From the NCBI GenBank assembly GCA_903869595.1, contig CAIPZV010000057.1:88196-152195 (forward strand): 64,000 nt of DNA, written 5' to 3'. The DNA comes from an uncultured beta proteobacterium (lineage in GTDB: Bacteria; Pseudomonadota; Gammaproteobacteria; Burkholderiales; Burkholderiaceae_C). A program made the translations under genes and the position numbers. The notes under the pieces were generated by a model, which was given only the letters and a program-made list of their open reading frames with translations, made no database searches and was not told where the DNA came from. This document shows, piece by piece, positions 1 to 8,328 of the stretch; position 1 is the first letter of the stretch; each line of letters begins with the position of its first letter.

Positions 1-429
1 GTGATACGCGCCGCCGGTGTGATGCCGGAGCTGGAGATTTTTGACTCCGGCGACCTGCACCTGGCGCGTGACCTGATCGCCGACGGCACGCTGCAAGGGC
101 CGGGCTTGTGGACTTTTGTGCTGGGCGTGAAATACGGCTTTGCCGCCACGCCCGAAACTTTGCTCTATGCGCGCAACCTGTTGCCGCCGGGCGCAGTGTG
201 GTCCGCTTTTGGAATTGGCCGCAGCGAGTTCCCCATGGTGGCGCAAAGCTGGCTGTTTGGTGGCCATGTGCGCGTGGGCATGGAAGACAATATTTTTCTG
301 GACAAAGGCGTGCTGGCTAAGAGTAATGCCGAGTTGGTGGCCAAGGCGGTGCACATCATCCGGCAAATGGGCGGCAGCGTGGCGTCCTCGCTAGATATGC
401 GGCACTTGCTGCAACTGGCGGGCGCATGA
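1..429 (+). CDS. BKACE family beta-keto acid cleavage enzyme (DUF849), C-terminal part
   Basis: Only the last 142 codons are in the window; family members have about 300 residues, so the start lies upstream. Segments such as PELEIFDSGDL and VGMEDNIFLDKG match the end of the TIM-barrel beta-keto acid cleavage enzymes, which are zinc enzymes that condense a 3-keto acid with acetyl-CoA to give acetoacetate and a CoA thioester. The substrate cannot be read from the sequence. The stop overlaps the start of the next gene (ATGA at 426-429), so the two are probably translationally coupled in a catabolic operon. Confidence 0.8.
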   Translation: MIRAAGVMPELEIFDSGDLHLARDLIADGTLQGPGLWTFVLGVKYGFAATPETLLYARNLLPPGAVWSAFGIGRSEFPMVAQSWLFGGHVRVGMEDNIFLDKGVLAKSNAELVAKAVHIIRQMGGSVASSLDMRHLLQLAGA

Positions 430-1424
430 GCGACATTGCAATGACAGGCCACGCGCTGCGCGTGCAGGCCCAGGCTTCGGGCATGGACACACTGGTGCTG
501 GACTTAAGCAAGCAATCGCCGCCCGCCCTGGCGCCGGGCGAAATTTTGGTGCGAGTGCATGCTGCGGGTGTGAACCCCAGCGACGTCAAAGCCACGTTAG
601 GCTTTATGCCGCAAGCCGTGTTTCCGCGCACGCCGGGGCGCGATTTTGCCGGTGAAATTGTCGATGGCCCCAGCGGCCTGATAGGGCAATCCGTGTGGGG
701 TTCGGGCGGCGACATCGGCATTACCCGCGACGGCAGCCATGCGCGCTATGTGCGGCTGCCCCAAGAGGCGGCGATTCCCATACCTGCGGGCCTGTCCATG
801 CAGCAAGCCGGAGCGCTGGGTGTGCCTTTTGTCACCGCCTGCGAAGGCTTTGCCCGCGTGGGCGGCGTGCAGCGCGGGCAAACCGTGGCGGTGCTGGGAG
901 CCAATGGCAAAGTGGGCCAGGCAGCGGTGCAAATTGCCAGCCGCGCGGGTGCGCGCGTGATCGCGGTGCAGCGTAGTGACCGGCTGGAGGGCTTTGCCAG
1001 CGGGCCGGTGGATGTGGTCAATGCTAGCGAAGTCGACGCCACGGTAGCGGTCATGGACCTGACCCAAGGGCGTGGCGCGGACTTGGTGTTCAACACCGTC
1101 AACAAAGTCTATTGGACGCTGGGCAACGCCATCATGGCCAAGTACGCATCGCAAATTTTTATCATCGGCAGTAAGGGGGACACCGTGCCCTTTGATGTGT
1201 TCCGCTTTTACCGTAACGTGCATACCTTTGTCGGCATAGACACCTTGGTATTGGGCTGCGTGGCGGCGTGCGAAAGGTTGAACGCCTTGCGCGCGGGGTT
1301 TGAAGACGGCAGCTTGCAGCCCTACCCGGTGGAAGCTGAAAACGTATTCGGCCTGGACCAGGCCATGGACGCTTACCGCGCCGTGTTTGCCGGTGCCAGC
1401 GCGCGCATGGTCTTAACTCCCTAA
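426..1424 (+). CDS. MDR-family zinc-independent alcohol dehydrogenase / quinone oxidoreductase-like
   Basis: 332 residues, the normal length for medium-chain dehydrogenase/reductases. The N-terminal GroES-like domain contains NPSDVKATLG and GRDFAGEIVDG. The Rossmann domain has the NAD(P) motif LGANGKVGQAAVQ near residue 155. The catalytic-zinc cysteine and structural four-cysteine loop are not seen, which points to the quinone-oxidoreductase/enoyl-reductase branch. It overlaps the upstream BKACE gene by 4 nt and is followed 15 nt later by a cupin gene, so a shared catabolic role is likely; the substrate is unknown. Confidence 0.82.
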   Translation: MSDIAMTGHALRVQAQASGMDTLVLDLSKQSPPALAPGEILVRVHAAGVNPSDVKATLGFMPQAVFPRTPGRDFAGEIVDGPSGLIGQSVWGSGGDIGITRDGSHARYVRLPQEAAIPIPAGLSMQQAGALGVPFVTACEGFARVGGVQRGQTVAVLGANGKVGQAAVQIASRAGARVIAVQRSDRLEGFASGPVDVVNASEVDATVAVMDLTQGRGADLVFNTVNKVYWTLGNAIMAKYASQIFIIGSKGDTVPFDVFRFYRNVHTFVGIDTLVLGCVAACERLNALRAGFEDGSLQPYPVEAENVFGLDQAMDAYRAVFAGASARMVLTP

Positions 1425-1439
1425 ATTGCAGCAGCCACC

Positions 1440-1805
1440 ATGAACATCACCCGCTTTAGCCAGGCCACGCCCTATGTCGCGCCGCGCCATTTCGATATGC
1501 AGTGCCTGCGCTTGCAAGGGCACGAGGCCGGCCCTTCGCAAACCCTGTGGATGGGCGTGTCCCTTGTCGCGCCGGGCGGCCACACCGGCCTGGACCCGTC
1601 GCCGCTGGAAAAACACTATGTAGTCTTAGAAGGCGAAGTCACCCTGGTCAGTGAGCGCGATGGCATCACCACCGAAGCGGTGCTTGGCCGCCACGACTCG
1701 GCCTGTTTTGCGCCGGGCGAAAAACGCCAACTGATCAACCGCAGCGCCAGCCCCGCCAGCATATTGCTGGCCATGCCCTATCCGCCTGCCACCCCGTCGA
1801 CCTGA
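1440..1805 (+). CDS. Small cupin-domain protein
   Basis: 121 residues forming a single cupin barrel: HYVVLEGEVTLVSERDG followed by GRHDSACFAPGEKRQL and a hydrophobic end. Single-domain cupins of this sort bind metal or small ligands; no enzymatic activity can be assigned from sequence. It lies between the MDR reductase and a solute-binding receptor on the same strand, which suggests it belongs to the same catabolic operon. Confidence 0.75.
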   Translation: MNITRFSQATPYVAPRHFDMQCLRLQGHEAGPSQTLWMGVSLVAPGGHTGLDPSPLEKHYVVLEGEVTLVSERDGITTEAVLGRHDSACFAPGEKRQLINRSASPASILLAMPYPPATPST

Positions 1806-1844
1806 ATCATTCACTTGCATCACAACAAAAAGGAGCTTGCCACC

Positions 1845-2819
1845 ATGACCACACGCCGCCTGTTCACCACCCTCAGCCTGCTGGCTATCGCCGCACTCGC
1901 AAGTACCGCCCAGGCCCAATCCGACTGGCCCAAACAAAGCATCAAGCTGATCGTCCCGTTTACCGCCGGCAGCGGTACCGACATCATCGCCCGCGCTGTG
2001 GGCGAGCGTCTGTCCGCCGCGCTGGGCCAGCCCGTGGTAATCGAAAATAAACCCGGCGCCGGTGGCACGGTAGCGGCCAATATGGTGGCCAAGTCCACGC
2101 CAGATGGCTATACCCTGCTGGTGCACTCCTCCGGCCATGTGGTTAACCCTTCGCTCTACCCCAATCTGCCCTATGACACGCTCAAAGACCTGTCCGGCGT
2201 CACTACTTTGGCCAGCCTGCCCAATGTGTTGGTCGTCTCGCCCACCAAGGGCTACAAAGATGTGAAAGACCTGGTCGCCAAGGTCAAGGCCAAGCCCGAT
2301 GCGTTTAACTACGGCTCGGCGGGCAATGGCTCGGCCACGCATATCAACGGCGAAAAATTCCGCCTCGCTGCGGGCATCACCCCCATGCACATCCCCTACC
2401 GGGGTACGCCCGAGGCCCTGACCGACACCATGGGCGGCCGCATCGATTGGTTTTTTGCGCCCATCGTGTCCGCACTTCCCTTGGTCAAAGACGGCAAGCT
2501 ACAGGCTTTGGCAGTAGGCACGCCCACCCGCTCGGACGACCTGCCCAATGTGCCCACCACCGCAGAGGCGGGTTTCCCCGGCTCGGAATACACCTTCTGG
2601 GTCGGCATGATGGCGCCTTCGGCAACGCCTAGAGCCATCATCGACCACCTGCATGCCGAGGTGGTCAAAATCCTGAATAACAAAGAGTTCAAAAACCGGT
2701 TGGACGTGATTGGCGCCACGCCCATGCCCATGACGTCGGCGGCGTTTGACAATTTCATCCGCGTCGAAACCGAGGCCACCAGCAAACTGGTGAACGCTGC
2801 CGGTATCAAAGCCAACTAG
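1845..2819 (+). CDS. Bug/TctC-type tripartite tricarboxylate transporter substrate-binding protein
   Basis: The start at ATG 1845 is chosen because AGGAG lies at 1831-1835 and the protein then opens with a Sec signal (MTTRRLFTTLSLLAIAAL...STAQAQ). An in-frame TTG at 1815 would give 10 more residues but no better signal. The mature part carries family hallmarks: WPKQSIKLIVPFTAGSGTD, VIENKPGAGG and GSGTDIIAR. These periplasmic receptors are greatly expanded in Burkholderiales and bind carboxylates and similar small acids. No TctA/TctB membrane genes are nearby, as is usual for orphan Bug proteins. Confidence 0.9.
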   Translation: MTTRRLFTTLSLLAIAALASTAQAQSDWPKQSIKLIVPFTAGSGTDIIARAVGERLSAALGQPVVIENKPGAGGTVAANMVAKSTPDGYTLLVHSSGHVVNPSLYPNLPYDTLKDLSGVTTLASLPNVLVVSPTKGYKDVKDLVAKVKAKPDAFNYGSAGNGSATHINGEKFRLAAGITPMHIPYRGTPEALTDTMGGRIDWFFAPIVSALPLVKDGKLQALAVGTPTRSDDLPNVPTTAEAGFPGSEYTFWVGMMAPSATPRAIIDHLHAEVVKILNNKEFKNRLDVIGATPMPMTSAAFDNFIRVETEATSKLVNAAGIKAN

Positions 2820-3013
2820 CGGGCTGCCGCTGGCAGGGTGGATGCAGCACAGCGCGATGGCCAAGCACGCTTGCTGATGGCAGCGGCGGGTTTGGGCGCC
2901 TACACCGGCGGCGGGCGCACAAATTTTTTCATCCTCCCGCAACCAGCTTTCATGCGCCGGGGCGCTTGCGGGCTTTACCATCGCCGCACCTTTATTTTGA
3001 ATTGCGATTTGCC

Positions 3014-4174
3014 ATGCCTGTGATCACCAACATCGAAGACCTGCGCGTTCTGGCCCAAAAGCGCGTGCCGCGCATGTTTTATGACTACGCCGACTCCGGC
3101 AGCTGGACCGAGGGCACTTACCGCGCCAATAGCGAGGATTTTCAGAAAATCAAACTGCGCCAGCGCGTGGCGGTGAATATGGAAAACCGCAGCACCGCCA
3201 CCCGCATGGTGGGGGTGGACGTGAAGATGCCGGTTGCGATTGCCCCGGTGGGTCTGACCGGCATGCAATGCGCCGATGGCGAAATCAAAGCCGCGCGCGC
3301 TGCCGAAAAGTTTGGCATCCCTTTTATGCTTTCGACCATGAGCATTTGCTCCATTGAAGACGTGGCCGCCAACACCACCCGCCCTTTTTGGTTTCAGCTC
3401 TACATGATGCGCGACCGCCAGGCTATGGTGAACATGATCGAGCGTACGCGCAAAGCCGGTTGCGATGCGCTGGTGCTCACGCTAGATTTGCAAGTGATTG
3501 GCCAGCGCCACAAAGACCTGAAAAATGGCCTCACTGCTCCGCCCAAACCCACGCTGTCCACCATCGTCAACCTCTTGACCAAGCCACGCTGGTGCCTTGG
3601 CATGGCTGGCACGCGCCGCCACAGCTTTGGCAACCTGGTGGGCCACGTCAAAGCGGTCAGCGATATGAAATCCTTGGCGGCCTGGACCAATGAACAATTT
3701 GACCCTCGCCTGTCCTGGGCGGATGTGGCCTGGGTGAAAGAGCAATGGGGTGGCAAGCTCATCCTCAAAGGCATACAAGATGTGGAAGACGCCAAGCTCG
3801 CAGTCCTGAGTGGCGCCGACGCCATCGTGGTCAGCAACCACGGCGGGCGCCAATTGGATGGCGCCCAGTCCAGCCTCGAGGCGCTACCGGCCATCGTCGA
3901 GGCAGTGGGGGACCAGATTGAAGTCTGGATGGACGGCGGCATCCGCAGCGGGCAAGACGTGCTCAAAGCCTGGGCCCTGGGCGCGCGCGGCACCTTAATA
4001 GGCCGCGCCATGGTCTATGGCCTAGGCGCCATGGGCGAAGAAGGCGTGACCAAAGCCTTGCAAATCTTGCATAAAGAGCTAGACATCACCATGGCCTTTT
4101 GCGGCCACACCGATTTGCAAAACGTCGATAAGGCGATTTTGTTGCCGGGTACTTTTCCCTCAGTAAACCGCTAA
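3014..4174 (+). CDS. FMN-dependent alpha-hydroxy-acid oxidase/dehydrogenase (LldD-like)
   Basis: The start at ATG 3014 (MPVITNIEDLRVLAQKR) matches family N-termini; upstream in-frame codons add non-conserved residues. 386 residues, full length. FMN barrel features are FYDYADSGSW, MPVAIAPVGLTG, the catalytic SNHGGRQLDG with His and Arg, and DGGIRSGQDVLKAWALGA for phosphate binding. It oxidises an L-2-hydroxy acid such as lactate, glycolate or mandelate to the keto acid; the actual substrate cannot be told. About 195 nt separate it from the upstream receptor gene, so it may have its own promoter. Confidence 0.9.
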   Translation: MPVITNIEDLRVLAQKRVPRMFYDYADSGSWTEGTYRANSEDFQKIKLRQRVAVNMENRSTATRMVGVDVKMPVAIAPVGLTGMQCADGEIKAARAAEKFGIPFMLSTMSICSIEDVAANTTRPFWFQLYMMRDRQAMVNMIERTRKAGCDALVLTLDLQVIGQRHKDLKNGLTAPPKPTLSTIVNLLTKPRWCLGMAGTRRHSFGNLVGHVKAVSDMKSLAAWTNEQFDPRLSWADVAWVKEQWGGKLILKGIQDVEDAKLAVLSGADAIVVSNHGGRQLDGAQSSLEALPAIVEAVGDQIEVWMDGGIRSGQDVLKAWALGARGTLIGRAMVYGLGAMGEEGVTKALQILHKELDITMAFCGHTDLQNVDKAILLPGTFPSVNR

Positions 4175-4204
4175 AGCGCCAGCGAGACGCCGGCCGCCGC
4201 ACCT

Positions 4205-5416
4205 GTGACGCTGCGCCGCATTGCCCATCTGGACATGGACGCGTTTTATGCGTCGGTGGAGTTATTGCGTTACCCGCAGCTCAAAGGCCTGCCGGTGGTT
4301 ATCGGTGGCGGGCGGCGCAAAATCGATGAAGACTTGATGCTGGGCGACACAAGCCGCGCATTGAATGACATCCCGGTGTCCGAATTTCCGCTGCTGCGCG
4401 ACTACACCGGGCGCGGCGTGATCACTACCGCCACCTATGCCGCGCGCCAGTTTGGCGTGGGCTCGGCCATGGGTTTGATGAAGGCGGCCAAACTCTGCCC
4501 GCAAGCGGTGTTGTTGCCGGTAGATTTTGCGCAATACCGGCATTATTCGCAGCGCTTTAAATCCATCATCACCGACATCGCGCCGCTCATGGAAAACCGG
4601 GGGGTCGATGAGGTCTATATCGACTTTACCGACGTGCCCGGTGGGCAGCGCGAAGCCGGACGCGTGCTGGCGCGCCTGATACAAAAAGCGATTTTTGAAG
4701 ACACCGGCCTAACTTGCTCAGTTGGCGTCGCGCCCAACAAGCTGCTGGCCAAGATGGCCAGCGAATTCAACAAACCCAATGGCATTTCCATCGTTCTGGA
4801 TGAAGACTTGCAGCCGATGGTCTGGCCACTGGCCTGCCGCAAAATCAATGGCATCGGGCCCAAAGCAGACGCCAAACTCAAAAGCCATGGCATTGAGACC
4901 ATCGGCCAATTGGCGGCGCGCGACCCGGCCTGGCTGGTACAAACCTTTGGCAACAAAACCGGCGCCTGGCTGCATGACGCGGCCTGGGGCCGCGACAGCC
5001 GTGCGGTGGTAACCGAAAGCGAGCCGGTCAGCATGAGCCGCGAAACCACCTTCGACCGCGATCTGGACGCAGTGCGCGACCGCGGCGAACTAGGTGCCGT
5101 GTTCACCCGCTTGTGCGAACAAGTCGCCGCCGATTTGCAACGCAAAGGCTATGTGGGCCGCACTATTGGCATCAAGCTGCGCTATGCGGATTTTCAGATT
5201 GCCACACGCGATCACAGCCTGCCCTCTCATACCGCAGACGCCCTCGCCATCCGCCGCGCAGCGGGCCTTTCCTTAAAGCGCGCACCGCTGCAAAAGCGCT
5301 TGCGTCTCCTCGGTGTCAGGGTGGGCTCGCTGCTGCGCGCCGAGGACGCTAAGCTACTGCCCACCGAACCGGAGACCGCCCATGAACGCAATGCATTGCT
5401 TTTCCCTGACGATTGA
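4205..5416 (+). CDS. dinB: DNA polymerase IV (Y family)
   Basis: 403 residues from a GTG start. The palm opens with IAHLDMDAFYASVELL (first catalytic Asp), and GVDEVYIDFT carries the second acidic pair. TCSVGVAPNKLLAKMASEFNKPNG and the helix-hairpin-helix INGIGPKADAKLKSHGI follow, and a little-finger domain ends the protein. Translesion polymerase for damaged templates, low fidelity. Between VVIGGG and GRGVITTATYAARQFG there are about 27 additional residues compared with E. coli DinB, an insertion in the finger/palm junction. The reading frame is clean, so it is probably a lineage form rather than a lesion. Confidence 0.92.
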   Translation: MTLRRIAHLDMDAFYASVELLRYPQLKGLPVVIGGGRRKIDEDLMLGDTSRALNDIPVSEFPLLRDYTGRGVITTATYAARQFGVGSAMGLMKAAKLCPQAVLLPVDFAQYRHYSQRFKSIITDIAPLMENRGVDEVYIDFTDVPGGQREAGRVLARLIQKAIFEDTGLTCSVGVAPNKLLAKMASEFNKPNGISIVLDEDLQPMVWPLACRKINGIGPKADAKLKSHGIETIGQLAARDPAWLVQTFGNKTGAWLHDAAWGRDSRAVVTESEPVSMSRETTFDRDLDAVRDRGELGAVFTRLCEQVAADLQRKGYVGRTIGIKLRYADFQIATRDHSLPSHTADALAIRRAAGLSLKRAPLQKRLRLLGVRVGSLLRAEDAKLLPTEPETAHERNALLFPDD

Positions 5417-6224
5417 AAACCACATCGCCCATTTGGTACTGAACCGTGCCGAATCCCTGAACACTATGGGGCCGCGCTTTTGGGGCGAGTTGGACGTCGT
5501 ACTCACCGACCTGCACAAAAACAAAGCTGCCCGCGCACTGGTTATCAGCAGCACCGGCAAACATTTCAGCGCTGGCATGGCGCTCGACGCCTTTGCCGGC
5601 TCTGTCCAAATGGACGACCAATCGCCCGAAGGCCGCGCCGCTATTTTTGACAACTTGACCGCCATGCAAGCCACCTTTAGCAAGCTGGAGACGCTGCGCA
5701 TTCCGGTGATTGCAGCTTTGCACGGCGGCGTCATTGGCGGCGCGGTGGACATGGTGACCGCCTGCTGCATTCGCTACGGCAGCAAGGACACTTTTTTTTG
5801 CATCCAGGAAATCAATATCGGCATGGTGGCCGACGTCGGCACCTTGCAGCGCCTTCCAAAATTGGTGCCGCTGGCCGTGGTCAAAGAACTGGCCTACACG
5901 GGAAGACGCTTGGGCGCCGACAAAGCGCTGGGCTATGGCCTACTCAACGAAATCTTTGAGACGCACGAACAAACCGTGGAAGCGGCCTTGCAATGCGCGA
6001 CGGAAATCGCGAGCAAGCCGCCAGTCGCTATCTGGGGCACCAAACAAGCGGTGCACTATGCGCGAGACCATACGGTGGATGAAGCGCTCAAGCAAATGGG
6101 CTGGCTGCAAGCGGCCATTTGGAGCAACCGCCATGTCGGCGAAGCAGTGACGGCGTTTCAGAGCAAACGCACCGGTAAGTACCCGGACCTGGCGGAGCTC
6201 AAGTCTTTTACCGATTTAGCTTGA
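5382..6224 (+). CDS. Crotonase-family protein, dienoyl-CoA isomerase-like (ECH1 type)
   Basis: The ATG at 5382 is preceded by GGAG at 5371-5374 and lies inside the last 35 nt of dinB. 280 residues. The crotonase fold is seen in HFSAGMALDAF (oxyanion hole) and AALHGGVIGGAVDMVTACCIRY. The segment QEINIGMVADVGTLQRLPK has the acidic residue and spacing typical of delta3,5-delta2,4-dienoyl-CoA isomerases, used in beta-oxidation of unsaturated acyl chains with odd-numbered double bonds. A generic enoyl-CoA hydratase cannot be excluded. It is translationally coupled to dinB only by position, with no functional link evident. Confidence 0.82.
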   Translation: MNAMHCFSLTIENHIAHLVLNRAESLNTMGPRFWGELDVVLTDLHKNKAARALVISSTGKHFSAGMALDAFAGSVQMDDQSPEGRAAIFDNLTAMQATFSKLETLRIPVIAALHGGVIGGAVDMVTACCIRYGSKDTFFCIQEINIGMVADVGTLQRLPKLVPLAVVKELAYTGRRLGADKALGYGLLNEIFETHEQTVEAALQCATEIASKPPVAIWGTKQAVHYARDHTVDEALKQMGWLQAAIWSNRHVGEAVTAFQSKRTGKYPDLAELKSFTDLA

Positions 6225-6230
6225 GCGCCT

Positions 6231-7094
6231 TTACTGCCGTGCCGTGCGCGTATTTGCGGGAGGCTTTTGTGGGTGGCTAGTGCGAAAGGGATTGATGTCC
6301 AGGCCACCGCGCCGGGTGTAGCGGGCATAGACCGATAGCTTGATCGGTTTGCAGCGCGTCCAAATGTCCATAAAAATGCGCTCCACGCATTGCTCGTGAA
6401 ACTCGTTGTGGTTGCGAAAGCTCACCAGGTATTGGAGCAAGCCCTCCTGGTCCATAGCGTCACCGGTATAGCTGATCTGCACACTGCCCCAATCGGGCTG
6501 GCCGGTGACCAGGCAATTGCTTTTGAGCAAATTGCTCACCAAGACTTCGCTGACCGGCGCATCGCCTTCCGTGACGCGCAGCAAATCCGGCGCGGGGGTG
6601 TAGCGGCTGCATTCAATGTCCAGCCGGTCAAGGCTTAAGCCGTCTAATTCGTAAATCGGTTCGCGGTCAAACAGTTCGGGCGCTATCAAGCGCAAGCCCA
6701 CGCTGCCTTGCCCCGGCGCGCCACGCCATAGCGCTTCGGACACGTCTTTGCGCATACAAGCCAGCACCGCGTCGCTGTCCGCAAACACCGTGTTGTTAAA
6801 GCTATTGAGGTAAAGCTTGAAAGACTTGCTTTCGATGATGTTGGGGCTTTCGCAAGGCACCATGAAATGCGCCAGCGCCAGTTGCGGCTTTCCGCGCGGG
6901 TTGAGCCAGCTCAGCTCAAACGCCGTCCAAAGGTCAGCGCCAAAAAACGGAGGATCACCGGCAATGCCCAATTCGCCGCGCTTGTCCGCACGAGGCAACG
7001 GAAACAAAAGGCTAGCGTCATACTGGTCTATGTAGCTGGAAGCTTTGCCCAGCGGCGATTGTTCGGGTTTGGCGGGGGCGGATGTGGTGTTCAT
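6231..7094 (-). CDS. queF: NADPH-dependent 7-cyano-7-deazaguanine reductase
   Basis: 287 residues, the size of the bidomain (E. coli YqcD) type. Reduces preQ0 to preQ1 in queuosine biosynthesis. The catalytic cysteine is in [20 protein letters not shown], and the paired acidic residue region is in the C-terminal half ([28 protein letters not shown]). The NADPH-binding face [14 protein letters not shown] is intact. It faces the upstream crotonase gene tail to tail with a gap of only 6 nt and is followed by nothing else on its transcript; yaaA lies just upstream on the same strand. Confidence 0.95.
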   Translation of the reverse strand: MNTTSAPAKPEQSPLGKASSYIDQYDASLLFPLPRADKRGELGIAGDPPFFGADLWTAFELSWLNPRGKPQLALAHFMVPCESPNIIESKSFKLYLNSFNNTVFADSDAVLACMRKDVSEALWRGAPGQGSVGLRLIAPELFDREPIYELDGLSLDRLDIECSRYTPAPDLLRVTEGDAPVSEVLVSNLLKSNCLVTGQPDWGSVQISYTGDAMDQEGLLQYLVSFRNHNEFHEQCVERIFMDIWTRCKPIKLSVYARYTRRGGLDINPFRTSHPQKPPANTRTARQ

Positions 7095-7100
7095 GGGTCT

Positions 7101-7880
7101 TTAGGCGCCCGCCAGTTTGCGGCGGAAAACCAAACGTTCCGGCGTGGACACTTTGGCTGCGAGGCTGTAACCATCGCCCTTGAAATCGCGCAATTGCTCC
7201 GGCTTGTCGATGCGCTGCTCTATCGCAAAACGCATCATGGCGCCGCGCTCGCGTTTGGCATTGAAGCTGATAATTTTGTACACCCCGTTTTTATAGTCTT
7301 CGAACACACATTCAATCACCCGCGCTTTAAGCAGCTTGGGCTTGACGGATTTGAAGTATTCTTGCGAAGCTAAATTGACCAGCACCGGCTCGGCATCGCC
7401 TTGCAAGCGCTCGTTCAGGTAATCGGTGATTCGGCTACCCCAAAACTGGTATAGATCGCTTCCGTGCTCAGTGGGTAGGCGCGTGCCCATTTCCAGGCGG
7501 TAGGGCTGCATCCAATCCAAAGGCCGGAGCACGCCATACAAACCGCTGAGTACACACACATGCGCTTGCGCCCAGGCCAGCGCGTCCTCATCTAGCGCGC
7601 GGGCGTTGAGCCCGTCATAGACATCGCCGTTAAAGGCCAGCAGCGCTTGGCGCGCATTTTTTTCAGTCGCGCGCGGCGACCAAGCTTGGTAGCGCGCCAC
7701 GTTCAGGCCGGACAGCGCGTCGCTCAAATCCATGAGTTCAGAAATTTGCGGTGGCGTATAGCCACGCAGCACTTTGATCAAGGCTTGCGATTGCTTCACA
7801 AACAAAGGCGCTGAATGCGCCTGCACCGTAAGCGGTGTTTCGTAATCCAGGGACTTGGCGGGCGAGAGAACAAACAGCAT
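7101..7880 (-). CDS. yaaA: Peroxide stress protein YaaA (DUF328)
   Basis: 259 residues, matching the E. coli protein (258). Conserved family segments are MLFVLSPAKSLDY at the N-terminus, MDLSDALSGLNVARYQ, AFNGDVYDGLNA, YGVLRPLDWMQPYRLEMGTR and LVNLASQEYFKSV. The E. coli protein lowers intracellular free iron and protects DNA and proteins during hydrogen peroxide stress. It is 6 nt upstream of queF on the same strand, so the two are probably co-transcribed. Confidence 0.94.
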   Translation of the reverse strand: MLFVLSPAKSLDYETPLTVQAHSAPLFVKQSQALIKVLRGYTPPQISELMDLSDALSGLNVARYQAWSPRATEKNARQALLAFNGDVYDGLNARALDEDALAWAQAHVCVLSGLYGVLRPLDWMQPYRLEMGTRLPTEHGSDLYQFWGSRITDYLNERLQGDAEPVLVNLASQEYFKSVKPKLLKARVIECVFEDYKNGVYKIISFNAKRERGAMMRFAIEQRIDKPEQLRDFKGDGYSLAAKVSTPERLVFRRKLAGA

Positions 7881-7926
7881 TACCTATTATCCGTAAGTCA
7901 AAACCGCTAGAACTGGCCGAGGGGCA

Positions 7927-8190
7927 TTAGGGCATCTCGACCACTTTGCTGGTCAGGCGCCGCACGAAGGGCAGCACGGCCATCAGGGTCGGAAAGGCGA
8001 TGAGCCAGGAAACGCCCCAAGAGCCCAGCCAAAGTTGCAGCACGCCAGGCGCCAAGCCCACGCCGCGCAAGGTGCTAATGCCTGAAATCAGGCAGGTCAT
8101 GATGCAGGACAAGAAAAACGGCAGGACGATGGCCGCGTAGCGGGCGGGCAGCTTGCGAAAGCCAGGGGTTGGTGGGGACAAATTTTCCAT
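7927..8190 (-). CDS. DUF2798 family small membrane protein
   Basis: 87 residues with two hydrophobic helices: IVLPFFLSCIMTCLISGIST and VLQLWLGSWGVSWLIAFPTL. The arrangement and the ending VLPFVRRLTSKVVE fit the DUF2798 inner-membrane family, whose function is unknown. It is separated from yaaA by 46 nt on the same strand and is divergent from valS. Confidence 0.7.
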   Translation of the reverse strand: MENLSPPTPGFRKLPARYAAIVLPFFLSCIMTCLISGISTLRGVGLAPGVLQLWLGSWGVSWLIAFPTLMAVLPFVRRLTSKVVEMP

Positions 8191-8328
8191 GGGCGCGATG
8201 GTAACTGCCGCGCGTGAAGTCGCCAGGCCTGCGCGCGCCTAAGCATCCACGGGCGGGCACCTCGGTAAAATTGCCGCTCTTTCCCCTGCGCCGCCGCACT
8301 GCGGATGCTGCCACCCACTTAAAGCCCC

